DNA from: Bacteroidetes bacterium MedPE-SWsnd-G1
Lineage (GTDB): Bacteria > Bacteroidota > Bacteroidia > Flavobacteriales > Flavobacteriaceae
Direction: 5' to 3'
NCBI GenBank assembly: GCA_001874265.1
Contig: MPDD01000007.1
Span: 1-64,000 of the forward strand
Length of the DNA: 64,000 nucleotides
The notes below the pieces were generated by a model. That model worked only from the letters and a program-made list of their open reading frames with translations. It was not told the origin of the DNA and searched no databases. This document shows positions 31,755 through 40,716 of the stretch, one piece after another. Numbering within the stretch: the stretch's first letter is position 1; each line of letters opens with the position of its first letter. Made by a program: the position numbers and the translations under genes.

Positions 31755-31792
31755 CCACAAAAATACTCATTTAAGAATTTCTTACTAAATGA

Positions 31793-32848
31793 TTATCCAA
31801 TACTTTTTACAACCGCCGCTTCCGCTTTCTTTGTTTCTCCATCGAAACCAGTTACTCCGTTTACAGTTGTATATTTCATTACATATCGTTTACCTGGATT
31901 GATGATATTGTAGGCATATTGCACTGCAATAGTTGCTTCATGAAAACCGCATAAAATCAATTTCAATTTACCTGGGTAGGTATTTACATCACCAATAGCG
32001 AATACGCCCGGTATGTTGGTTTGATAATCCAAGGCATTGTTCACTACGATAGCGTTCTTTACAATTTCTAATCCCCAGTTACCTATTGGGCCAAGTTTCG
32101 GTGACAATCCAAATAACGGAATAAAGTGATCCGTTTCTTTTAAAAATTCACCTTTCTCTTTATGCTTTATCTTGACAGAATCTACATGATTTGTTCCGTA
32201 AATTTCTTTTACTTCAGCATCAGTAATTAGGTTTATTTTACCAGCGTTGTATAACTCTTCTACTTTCTCAACAGAATCTAAAGCTCCTCTAAATTCTTTT
32301 CGTCTATGTACCAGTGAAACTTCACTAGCAATATCGGCCAAATAAATAGACCAATCTAAAGCAGAATCACCTCCACCTGCTATAACCACTCTTTTATCTC
32401 TGTAAATTTCTGGATCTCGAATAATATATTCTACTCCTTTATCTTCAAAATCAGCAATACTTGGAATCGGTGGTTTACGCGGCTCAAAAGAACCTAATCC
32501 TCCTGCTATAAATACCGCTGGAGCATAATGTTCTGTTCCTTTATTTGTTACAACTTTAAACGTTCCATCCTCTAATTTCTCAATAGTTTCAGCACGTTCA
32601 CCTAAGGTATATCCAGGTTCAAATGGTTTAATTTGTTCTGCTAAATTATCTATTAATTCTCCTGCCATTACTTCTGGAAATCCAGGTATATCGTAAATAG
32701 GTTTTTTAGGGTAAATCTCTGAACATTGTCCTCCAGGTTGCGGCAATGCGTCTATTAAATGACATTTTAATTTTAATAATCCTGCTTCAAATACGGCAAA
32801 CATCCCTACTGGTCCTGCCCCGATTATTAATATATCTGTTTTAATCAT
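31793..32848 (-). CDS. NAD(P)/FAD-dependent oxidoreductase, ferredoxin-NADP reductase type
   Basis: ILIIGAGPVGMFAVFEAG, VVIAGGGDSALDWS, GVFAIGDVNTYPGKLKLILCGFHEA. Confidence 0.92.
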   Translation of the reverse strand: MIKTDILIIGAGPVGMFAVFEAGLLKLKCHLIDALPQPGGQCSEIYPKKPIYDIPGFPEVMAGELIDNLAEQIKPFEPGYTLGERAETIEKLEDGTFKVVTNKGTEHYAPAVFIAGGLGSFEPRKPPIPSIADFEDKGVEYIIRDPEIYRDKRVVIAGGGDSALDWSIYLADIASEVSLVHRRKEFRGALDSVEKVEELYNAGKINLITDAEVKEIYGTNHVDSVKIKHKEKGEFLKETDHFIPLFGLSPKLGPIGNWGLEIVKNAIVVNNALDYQTNIPGVFAIGDVNTYPGKLKLILCGFHEATIAVQYAYNIINPGKRYVMKYTTVNGVTGFDGETKKAEAAVVKSIG

Positions 32849-33425
32849 TCGTTCTAAGTATAAAACTTTGTGTTAATTTATTTAATCTTGAAACCTTTTC
32901 TGAAAAGTTCCCTTTAATTGTTCTTCTATAAATATTCAAATTTTCTACAAGGTCGTCAACATTCTCTGGAATTACTTCCTCAAAAAATTGACGTAACCTC
33001 TTCGCCATTGTAGGTGATTTACCATTGGTAGAAATTGCAACTTTTACGTTGCCCTTTGTAACAATACCTCCTAAATAAAAATCGCATAAATCCGGAGTAT
33101 CAGCAACATTAACTAACAGCTGCTTTTGTTTTGCATCATAATGAATCTCCTTATTCACATCTAAATCATTAGTAGCAGCAATAACCATATGTTGTTTATG
33201 TAGCAGATTGCTCGTATATGGCCTCCACATTAATGGGATCTTATGCACTTTAGCCAAGGCTATTATATCTTTAGAGAATTCTTTTGCAGCAACTACCACA
33301 TTGGCATTTGGGCTCGATTTTAATAAAAAAGATAATTTCTCAAAACCAACGGTACCCCCACCAATGATCATTACATTGAGCTTAGATACTTTTAAAAATA
33401 CTGGATATAAATCGTTCTTCATCAT
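32841..33425 (-). CDS. Precorrin-2 dehydrogenase/sirohydrochlorin ferrochelatase (CysG N-terminal type)
   Basis: YPVFLKVSKLNVMIIGGGTVGFEKL, VNVADTPDLCDFYLGGIVTKGNVKVAISTNGKSPTMAKRLR. Confidence 0.93.
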   Translation of the reverse strand: MMKNDLYPVFLKVSKLNVMIIGGGTVGFEKLSFLLKSSPNANVVVAAKEFSKDIIALAKVHKIPLMWRPYTSNLLHKQHMVIAATNDLDVNKEIHYDAKQKQLLVNVADTPDLCDFYLGGIVTKGNVKVAISTNGKSPTMAKRLRQFFEEVIPENVDDLVENLNIYRRTIKGNFSEKVSRLNKLTQSFILRTND

Positions 33426-35521
33426 ACTACGGATTTAAGTTCAACTTCTCTAAATTCTTCAATCGACTTTACAAATAATTTAGCATCTTCTAAATATTTC
33501 AAAGCGAAGTCTTTTGAAGGTTTGTTTTGGTTAATTTGATATACAAATGTACTAAAATTGGTTGGTAAATTAATGATTCCTGTTTCTACAAAATGCGAAT
33601 CAAAATCTCTTACAATTCCAGCATGTGTATTTGTCTTTTTACTTTCTGAAAGCAATAAGGCCTTTGCCGCATTCACAATGGCTGCATAGGAATGATAAAT
33701 GCTATCTGACCATTTCTCAATTACTATTGTTTCTTCAGCATTGGCAATCTTTTCCTCACTTTCATAAATCAACGTTTGAATAAGATCAATAACAACTCCT
33801 GCACACTCTCCTACTCCTATTGCCTTGACATATTTTTTATCATTACCCCAATCTATAAAATCGCTTGGAATTAGATTTTCAATATTGGCCAATGGTTTTA
33901 ATAATTCATAAAAATACTTCTCCCCTTGTCGGTCGTAGTAATTTAAAAATCTTTCTTCTTTTTCAGCATTTTTCCCATAATCGTTTAGCAAATATCTCAA
34001 GGCTTCATCACCTCTTTTACTCGGAATTTTAATCACCTTATCAGAAAACCGTCCGTTTCCATTGCCCAAATTTCCTCCACCTAACAGCACCTGCAATGCC
34101 GGAGCAACTTGTTTGTCTTTTGTTCTAATTGTCATCCCTTGGAACCCAATTTCAGACATATTGTGTTGTCCACAGGCATTCATACATCCACTAATTTTAA
34201 TGGTAATATCTTTGTTATTCGTATACTGCGGATATTCCGTTTTTAACACCTCCTCTAATCTTTCTGCAATTCCAGTACTACTAGAAATTCCTAGATTACA
34301 TGTATCAGTTCCAGGGCAAGCGGTAATATCTTGAGTTGTGTTATAACCTAATTCAGCAAAGCCAAGTTTACCCAATTCCACAAAGAAAAATGGTAATAAT
34401 TCCTCTTTTACATGCTTTATTAAAATATTCTGACGTAATGACAAACGCAATTCATCACCTGCATAATTCTTAATTAAATCGGCAAGTAATCGTGCTTTAT
34501 CAGTGTAAAAATCACCTAATAACACTTTTATTCCAATAGCAAATAATCCCTCTTGTTTTTGTTGAATCACATTAGATTCTTTCCATAATTGAAAGGCTTC
34601 AACATCGTAGTTTTCAACGACTGGAATTACAATATGTGACAAATCGATAGGTTGTTCAAACCCCTTTGTTTCTATAGCAAGGTTATGATTAGACAAAGCC
34701 AATCTTTCTTCATTTACCAATTCAACAAAAGCATCAAATCCAATATCTTTTATCAAAAATTTCATTCGCGCTTTAGCTCGTCTAGAACGTTCTCCATAAC
34801 GATCAAATACACGTAAAACACCTTCCATTAGTGGAATAATCTTATCCGACTCTATAAATTCATACAGCACATCACCATGTCTAGGCTGCGACCCTAAGCC
34901 ACCACCTGCAAGTACTTTAAACCCTTTCTTCCCATCTTTAATTTTGGCGATAAAACCTAAATCGTGCATATAGCTCAAACCAGTATCTGCCTCCGTCCCA
35001 GAAAAAGAAATTTTGAATTTACGTCCCATTTCTTGACAAATTGGGTTTCTTAAAAAGAAACGAAATAAGGCATCTGCATACGGCGATACATCAAAAGGCT
35101 CGTTTCTATCTATCCCAGCCGTTTCAGAGGCTGTTACATTTCTAACAGTATTACCACAAGCTTCACGAAGTGTGACATCACTCTTTTCAAGTTCTGCCCA
35201 CAACTCTGGAGTCCTATCTAAACTCACATGGTGAATTTGAATATCTTGTCTAGTTGTTATATGCAAACGTCCTCGAGAATATTCATCTGACACATCACAA
35301 ATACGGTGCAATTGATCGCTTGTAACTCTACCAAAAGGCAATTTAATTCGAATCATTTGAACACCTAATTGACGCTGCCCATAAACTCCTCTAGCCAAAC
35401 GTAAACTTCGGAACTTCTCTTCGTCTACCTTGCCCTCTTTAAATTCGCGAATCTTACGTTCCAATTCAATGATATCTCTCTCTACAATTGGATTTTCGAA
35501 TTCTGTTCTAAAACTTTGCAT
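33422..35521 (-). CDS. Nitrite/sulfite reductase hemoprotein with C-terminal HEPN-like extension
   Basis: Siroheme/4Fe-4S ligands CPGTDTC and CMNACGQH; RQDIQIHHV; approx. 150-aa helical C-terminal extension. Confidence 0.93.
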   Translation of the reverse strand: MQSFRTEFENPIVERDIIELERKIREFKEGKVDEEKFRSLRLARGVYGQRQLGVQMIRIKLPFGRVTSDQLHRICDVSDEYSRGRLHITTRQDIQIHHVSLDRTPELWAELEKSDVTLREACGNTVRNVTASETAGIDRNEPFDVSPYADALFRFFLRNPICQEMGRKFKISFSGTEADTGLSYMHDLGFIAKIKDGKKGFKVLAGGGLGSQPRHGDVLYEFIESDKIIPLMEGVLRVFDRYGERSRRAKARMKFLIKDIGFDAFVELVNEERLALSNHNLAIETKGFEQPIDLSHIVIPVVENYDVEAFQLWKESNVIQQKQEGLFAIGIKVLLGDFYTDKARLLADLIKNYAGDELRLSLRQNILIKHVKEELLPFFFVELGKLGFAELGYNTTQDITACPGTDTCNLGISSSTGIAERLEEVLKTEYPQYTNNKDITIKISGCMNACGQHNMSEIGFQGMTIRTKDKQVAPALQVLLGGGNLGNGNGRFSDKVIKIPSKRGDEALRYLLNDYGKNAEKEERFLNYYDRQGEKYFYELLKPLANIENLIPSDFIDWGNDKKYVKAIGVGECAGVVIDLIQTLIYESEEKIANAEETIVIEKWSDSIYHSYAAIVNAAKALLLSESKKTNTHAGIVRDFDSHFVETGIINLPTNFSTFVYQINQNKPSKDFALKYLEDAKLFVKSIEEFREVELKSVV

Positions 35522-35555
35522 AATTAGTGTTCTTTGTTAGTTTATTCTAATTCCT

Positions 35556-36185
35556 TTAAGCGTGCAAACCACACTCTCTATTCTCTAAAACTTTTGTTGG
35601 ATCAAAGTATTTAAATTCGTTTGGTAATTTTCTTTCTTCTAAATACAGATCTAATTCTGTGTCTGACCAGTTATAAAACGGGCTTACTTTTAACACACCA
35701 TCCGCACTTAATGATAAAATATCGATACTATCTCTAAATGCAGTTTGCCCTTTTCTTAGATTTGTAAACCATACATCCGGTTGATGCTCGGTCATGGCTC
35801 GTCTAAATGGCTCTAGTTTAACTTGCTCTGTAAATAATTTATGATTTGGATCCTCTATTTGAGGAATTCCAAGTGTTGCATCTCTATGACTTGTCGTTTG
35901 TTTGGGAACGTATAAATGTACGTTCAACTCTAATTTTTCAATTAACTCGTTAGCGTGGTTATAAGTATTTGGAGTATTATAACCGGTATCGCACCAAATT
36001 ACTTTTACATCTGAATTCACCGATGTTACAGCATTTAAAATTGCCACTTCATAGGGTCTAAAATTTGTCGTTACCACTGGGTTTTGAGCAACCTCCAATG
36101 CCCATGAAATAATTTCTTCTGGACTTTTACCTCTCAACGATTTATTCAATCTCTCAACTTCCGCTCTATTTAATTGTATGCTCAT
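35556..36185 (-). CDS. cysH: Phosphoadenylyl-sulfate reductase
   Basis: C-terminal ECGLHA catalytic motif; KVIWCDTGYNTPNTY; no Cys-Cys pairs of APS reductases. Confidence 0.93.
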   Translation of the reverse strand: MSIQLNRAEVERLNKSLRGKSPEEIISWALEVAQNPVVTTNFRPYEVAILNAVTSVNSDVKVIWCDTGYNTPNTYNHANELIEKLELNVHLYVPKQTTSHRDATLGIPQIEDPNHKLFTEQVKLEPFRRAMTEHQPDVWFTNLRKGQTAFRDSIDILSLSADGVLKVSPFYNWSDTELDLYLEERKLPNEFKYFDPTKVLENRECGLHA

Positions 36186-36238
36186 TAGTACTACATTTAG
36201 GTTCTTTTCTTCATCCTTTGTCGTTATAAAAGTAATTT

Positions 36239-36305
36239 CCTATCGACTTACTAGACTTAAAGCAGCAAATGTACACTATTTCTATTACCCTACAAGTTTG
36301 ATAGG
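36239..36305. promoter_or_regulatory. Putative Rrf2 operator pair flanking cysH promoter (-7 box TACATTTG, 36266-36273 minus)
   Basis: Two opposed CCTATCRA-like sites: CCTATCGACTTACTAGAC (36239-36256) and CCTATCAAACTTGTAGGG (36305-36288, minus). Confidence 0.5.
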
Positions 36306-36331
36306 ATAAAAATAACGTTAAATTTTAAAAA

Positions 36332-36745
36332 TTATTCTGAAATTAAATCGGCCAAAGAAGTATGGCGAAAAATTTGAAGTGTACTATCTCTAACCTGAAT
36401 CATCAACTTGTTAACGCTACATGCATTTTCGTCTGGGCAATCGTCACATTTTTCATAGAAATTTAAACTAACACAAGGCAACATAGCAATTGGTCCTTCT
36501 AACACGCGAATAACATCAGTCATTGGAACATCAGCCGCATCTCTAATTAAATAGTAGCCTCCACCTTTTCCTTTTTTAGAACCAAGAATTCCGGCTTTAC
36601 GCAATGTCAATAAAATACTCTCCAAAAACTTTTGAGATATGTTTTCACTCCTAGAAATTTCAGCAATTTGTACCGGACCTTTTACATCTCGGCGCGCTAA
36701 AAATGTAAGTGCCTTTAGTCCGTATTTCGTTTTCTTTGAAAGCAT
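36332..36745 (-). CDS. Rrf2 family transcriptional regulator
   Basis: MLSKKTKYGLKALTFLARRD, SKKGKGGGYYL, Cys-rich C-VSLNFYEK-C-DD-C-PDENA-C region. Confidence 0.94.
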   Translation of the reverse strand: MLSKKTKYGLKALTFLARRDVKGPVQIAEISRSENISQKFLESILLTLRKAGILGSKKGKGGGYYLIRDAADVPMTDVIRVLEGPIAMLPCVSLNFYEKCDDCPDENACSVNKLMIQVRDSTLQIFRHTSLADLISE

Positions 36746-36748
36746 AAC

Positions 36749-36774
36749 CCTATTAAATTGATAGTTTGAATAGG
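36749..36774. promoter_or_regulatory. Putative Rrf2 autoregulatory site
   Basis: CCTATT-N14-AATAGG inverted repeat 3 nt upstream of rrf2 start codon. Confidence 0.5.
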
Positions 36775-36805
36775 AAGTAAAAATGCGAAAAAACTTTTAC
36801 AAAAC

Positions 36806-37972
36806 CTAACTTAGTGCTTGTTGTAAATCTGCGATTACGTCTTCAGTATTTTCTAAACCTACAGAAACACGAACAGAACCGTCCGTAATTCCAACTTCCA
36901 ATCTATCTTCTACGGCTAATTTACTATGAGTTGTCGAAGCTGGATGTGTTACAATAGTTCTAGTATCACCTAGATTGGCAGATAGTGAACACATTTTTAT
37001 TTTATTTAAGAAATTTCTACCCGCTTCTATACCTCCTTTTACTTCAAAGGCAATGATATTACCTCCTAATTTCATTTGCTTTTTTGCAACTTCGTATTGT
37101 GGGTGCGATTTTAAAAATGGGTATTTAACCCAATTTACTTTCGGATGTTCTTCCAAAAACTCTGCAACTTTAAATGCATTTTCACAATGTTTTTCAACTC
37201 TTATTGCTAGTGTTTCTAAACTTTTAGACAACACCCAAGCGTTAAAAGGCGACATTGCTGGCCCTGTATTTCTTGAGAACAAATAAATTTCGCGAATTAA
37301 ATCCTTTCTTCCAACCGCAACTCCTCCAAGTACACGTCCTTGTCCATCCATTAACTTCGTAGCAGAATGCACTACGATATCGGCTCCAAACTTAATTGGT
37401 TGCTGTATGTATGGAGTTGCAAAACAGTTATCAATAACCAACAATAAATTGTGTTTTTTGGCTAGAGCTCCTAACAACTCTAAATCAATGATATCAATTC
37501 CTGGATTTGTTGGAGATTCGGCATATAATATTTTGGTATTTGGCTGAATTAAACCTTCAATATCTTCAGGTTTGTTAATATCGAAATACGAAGTTTCTAT
37601 GTTCCATTTTGGCAAGTACTTTGTAAATAAAGAATGTGTTGAACCAAAAACAGATCTCGCAGACACGATATGATCTCCACTTTTTAACAAAGCCGCAAAT
37701 GTCGAAAAAATGGCAGCCATACCGGTTGCAAAGGCGTATCCGTCTTCAGCACCTTCCATTTTTACAACTTTTGAAACAAATTCGCTTGTATTTGGATTTG
37801 AAAATCTACTATACAGATTTTTCTCTTTCTCTTCTGCAAAAGAAGCGCGCATATCTTCGGCGTCATCAAATACAAAACTCGATGTAACGTACATCGGAGT
37901 AGAATGTTCTGAAAATTGAGAACGCTCATTTTGCGTTCTTATCGCTTCTGTTTCAAAATTGTAATCACTCAT
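36806..37972 (-). CDS. Trans-sulfuration family PLP enzyme (O-succinylhomoserine sulfhydrylase/cystathionine synthase type)
   Basis: NPTxxEF, YAFATGMAAIFSTF, VVIDNCFATPYIQQP, DIVVHSATKLMDGQGR. Confidence 0.93.
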   Translation of the reverse strand: MSDYNFETEAIRTQNERSQFSEHSTPMYVTSSFVFDDAEDMRASFAEEKEKNLYSRFSNPNTSEFVSKVVKMEGAEDGYAFATGMAAIFSTFAALLKSGDHIVSARSVFGSTHSLFTKYLPKWNIETSYFDINKPEDIEGLIQPNTKILYAESPTNPGIDIIDLELLGALAKKHNLLLVIDNCFATPYIQQPIKFGADIVVHSATKLMDGQGRVLGGVAVGRKDLIREIYLFSRNTGPAMSPFNAWVLSKSLETLAIRVEKHCENAFKVAEFLEEHPKVNWVKYPFLKSHPQYEVAKKQMKLGGNIIAFEVKGGIEAGRNFLNKIKMCSLSANLGDTRTIVTHPASTTHSKLAVEDRLEVGITDGSVRVSVGLENTEDVIADLQQALS

Positions 37973-37987
37973 AATTTCTATATTTAT

Positions 37988-38012
37988 ACATCTCGACTCC
38001 GCTCGATGTGAC
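37988..38012. repeat. Interspersed stem-loop element copy 5
   Basis: ACATC-TCGACTCCGCTC-GATGT-GAC. Confidence 0.6.
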
Positions 38013-38019
38013 TTATTTA

Positions 38020-38991
38020 TTATAAAAAAATATCTTTCAAAAGAATATTTAATTGATCAAATTCTATTAAAAATCCATCATGACCATAAATAGATTTTAT
38101 TTCTTTTAATTCATTTCTAACACCTACCTCATTAAGTAACGCTTCTGTTTCAATATTTTCTTCTGGAACGAAGAATATATCTGTGTCAATCGTAACCTGT
38201 GTAACTTTTGCTTTAATCAATTTCGCCACTTCGACGAACTCTCCTCTTCCTCTTGTTATGTCTATATGCGTTAATAAATGATTCATTAATTGATACGATT
38301 CTAGATTAAATCGTTCTTCAATTCTTTTTCCATGATGCAACAACCAACTTTCCGCGTTAAATATCCCTAACTCTTCATTGGTCGATCTGTTAAATCTATG
38401 TTTAAATGAAACGGCTGTTCTATAAAAAAGCATCGCCATTAAACGTGCATCGTGCATTGGTCTTTTTGAATTATTCAATATTTGCTCTTGCGTAAGATTG
38501 TGTGCAATAATCCAATCTGAAGTTTTCCAATCAGATCCTAAAGCAACCAAGTGCTCCATTAAGTCTGGAAACAATACTGCCATTTCCCATGCGATTCCTC
38601 CTCCTAAAGAAGGTCCAATTACAGCGTGTAATTTTAAAATATTTAACTGTTCTAAACCTAAACCAAATAATTTAGCAATGTCTCTTGGCTTAAAATCTTT
38701 ATAGTTTTTGATAAGTTTATCAGAATTCTCGTCATATCCATTTCCAGGAATATCAAAAGAAATAATAGTGAATTTATTAGTATCTATTAATTTTCCTTTT
38801 CCAATAATTCCACTCCACCAACCATTTTCTCCAGCAACTTCTGAGTTTCCGGTTAAAGCATGACTTACCTGCACAATTGGAGCTGTATGTAATGGCTTTC
38901 CAAAAATTTGATACGTCAAATCAAAATTTGATGTATAACCTGTTTCAGTTGTAAAATCTGAAATTGTAATATGTTGTAATTGTTGTGTCAA
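38020..38991 (-). CDS. metX: Homoserine O-acetyltransferase family alpha/beta hydrolase (TTG start if track ORF is right)
   Basis: SHALTGNSEV, IGPSLGGGIAWEMAVLFPDLMEHLVALGSDWKTSDW, YGHDGFLIEFDQL; SAM-I riboswitch upstream. Confidence 0.88.
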   Translation of the reverse strand: MTQQLQHITISDFTTETGYTSNFDLTYQIFGKPLHTAPIVQVSHALTGNSEVAGENGWWSGIIGKGKLIDTNKFTIISFDIPGNGYDENSDKLIKNYKDFKPRDIAKLFGLGLEQLNILKLHAVIGPSLGGGIAWEMAVLFPDLMEHLVALGSDWKTSDWIIAHNLTQEQILNNSKRPMHDARLMAMLFYRTAVSFKHRFNRSTNEELGIFNAESWLLHHGKRIEERFNLESYQLMNHLLTHIDITRGRGEFVEVAKLIKAKVTQVTIDTDIFFVPEENIETEALLNEVGVRNELKEIKSIYGHDGFLIEFDQLNILLKDIFL

Positions 38992-39059
38992 CGTACTTAA
39001 CTTTTAATTTAATACGATTGAAAATGAAATAAGGAAAGTGAATTGTTTTGAAATTCATC

Positions 39060-39154
39060 TGTTATCTATCCAATTTGGTAGAATTTAGCACCTTCTTTAA
39101 AAGTAAAGGGTTGCTAAGGCTTCATCGGGTCTAATCCCTCTGCCTTTCTTTATA
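39060..39154 (-). ncRNA. SAM-I (S-box) riboswitch upstream of metX
   Basis: RNA: GTTATAAAGAAAGGCAGAGGGATTAGACCCGATGAAGCCTTAGCAACCCTTTACTTTTAAAGAAGGTGCTAAATTCTACCAAATTGGATAGATAAC; conserved AGAGGGA, GAYCC, GCAACC, AAGGTGCTAAWTTC and closing P1 GTTAT/ATAAC. Confidence 0.93.
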
Positions 39155-39310
39155 ACACAATCAATAAGTATCTGAACTTGACCGCAAAGTAATGCATAAA
39201 AAAAATAGCACGCAATGAATTTGAAATTTTTCTTTAAATTTCAAATAAGAATTGAGAATAAGCAACATTGGCCACCTATTCTCAATCTGAAAATTTAACA
39301 ATTCTTATTT

Positions 39311-40579
39311 TTAAGCCAATGCTTGTTCAATATCTGCAATAAGATCAGAAATAGCCTCTAACCCCACTGACAAACGAATCAAGTCTTTGGTTACACCACT
39401 TGCTTCTTGCTGCTCATCATTTAATTGTTGATGTGTAGTGCTTACTGGATGAATAATCAATGATTTGGTATCGCCAATATTGGCCAACAAAGAGAATATT
39501 TTTGTTTTATCAGTAAACGTTTTGGCCGCATCAAAACCACCTTTAAGACCAAAAGTTACAATTCCACTTTGTCCTTTAGGTAAATATTTTTTTGCTAAAT
39601 TGCTGTATTTACTACTTTCTAAACCAGGATAATTTACCCAGGCAACATTGTCATTTGTCTCTAACCATTTTGCCAATGCTAATGCATTTTCGCTATGTTT
39701 TGCAACTCTAATTGGTAAGGTTTCTAATCCTTGAATAATTTGAAATGCGTTATACGGACTTAAGGCTCCGCCATAATCACGCAAACCTTCAATTCTAACT
39801 TTGGCTATATAAGCAATAGCACCCAAAGCTTCGGCATAATTTAATCCATGATAACTTGGGTTCGGCTCCGTAAATTCAGGGAAATTACCATTGGCCCAAT
39901 CAAAAGTACCAGCGTCTATTATTACACCTCCTAATGAATTTCCTTGACCGCCAATATATTTTGTCAACGAATGAATTACAATATTGGCTCCATGCTCTAT
40001 TGGATTTAATAAATAAGGAGTTGCAACCGTATTGTCTACAATAAACGGGATTTTCGCCGCTTTCGCTTCCACCGAAATCGCCTTTAAATCCAATACATCT
40101 AGTTTCGGATTTCCTAAACTCTCTACAAAAATGGCTTTGGTGTTTTTTTGAACCGCCTTCCCAAAATTCGCTGCATCTGATGCATCTACAAACGTAGTTG
40201 TAATTCCCAATCTAGGCAAGGTGTTATTTAAAAGGTTGTAGGTTCCTCCATATAGCGAACTTGAAGCAACAACATGATCTCCACTTTTCAACAAAGTTAA
40301 TAATCCGGTTGAAATCGCAGCAGTTCCAGAAGCAAAAACCGCGGCAGCAACACCGCCTTCTATGGCCGCCAAACGCTGTTCTAAAATATCATTTGTAGGG
40401 TTATTTAATCTAGTATAAATAAATCCAGGCTCTGCAAGGGAAAATAAATTTGCAGCATGATCTGTATCATTAAAAACATATGAAGTTGATTGATAAATTG
40501 GCACAGCACGTGTTCCTGCTGTAGTTGTTGTATCGTGTCCCGCGTGTAATGCTTGTGTTGAAATTTTTTGAGTACTCAT
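39311..40579 (-). CDS. metY: O-acetylhomoserine aminocarboxypropyltransferase/sulfhydrylase
   Basis: TQALHAGHDTTTTAGTRAVPIYQSTSYVF, LNNPTNDILEQRLAAIEGG, VDNTVATPYL, IVIHSLTKYIGGQG. Confidence 0.94.
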   Translation of the reverse strand: MSTQKISTQALHAGHDTTTTAGTRAVPIYQSTSYVFNDTDHAANLFSLAEPGFIYTRLNNPTNDILEQRLAAIEGGVAAAVFASGTAAISTGLLTLLKSGDHVVASSSLYGGTYNLLNNTLPRLGITTTFVDASDAANFGKAVQKNTKAIFVESLGNPKLDVLDLKAISVEAKAAKIPFIVDNTVATPYLLNPIEHGANIVIHSLTKYIGGQGNSLGGVIIDAGTFDWANGNFPEFTEPNPSYHGLNYAEALGAIAYIAKVRIEGLRDYGGALSPYNAFQIIQGLETLPIRVAKHSENALALAKWLETNDNVAWVNYPGLESSKYSNLAKKYLPKGQSGIVTFGLKGGFDAAKTFTDKTKIFSLLANIGDTKSLIIHPVSTTHQQLNDEQQEASGVTKDLIRLSVGLEAISDLIADIEQALA

Positions 40580-40716
40580 TTTATATTTATTTTATTTTTT
40601 TGACTTGTTTTTTGTTGAGCCATCATTTCGGTAGTACCACTGGGCTCTTTTTCAATTGTGGCAATACCCAAGCATTATCATACAGTTTATCGTTTTCATC
40701 GTTTTTAATTTGATTC

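Noticed and set aside
31716-31760. N-terminal extension MWFPNFREPFLNKKV of the ferredoxin ORF
   Set aside because: Encoded by the GGTTCCCGAA-TTCGGGAACC terminator hairpin; the ferredoxin starts at MSDVNIKIK (31715).
36806-40579. The two PLP enzyme genes as a recent tandem duplication
   Set aside because: Their sequences are clearly divergent (different subfamily signatures and lengths), so they are distinct trans-sulfuration/sulfhydrylase enzymes.
40625-40660. T-box-like string (AGTGGTACTACCG) in the metY leader
   Set aside because: Only loosely resembles the T-box AGGGTGGNACCGCG motif; no specifier stem recognised and T-boxes are not expected in Bacteroidota. Kept only as part of the unexplained stretch.
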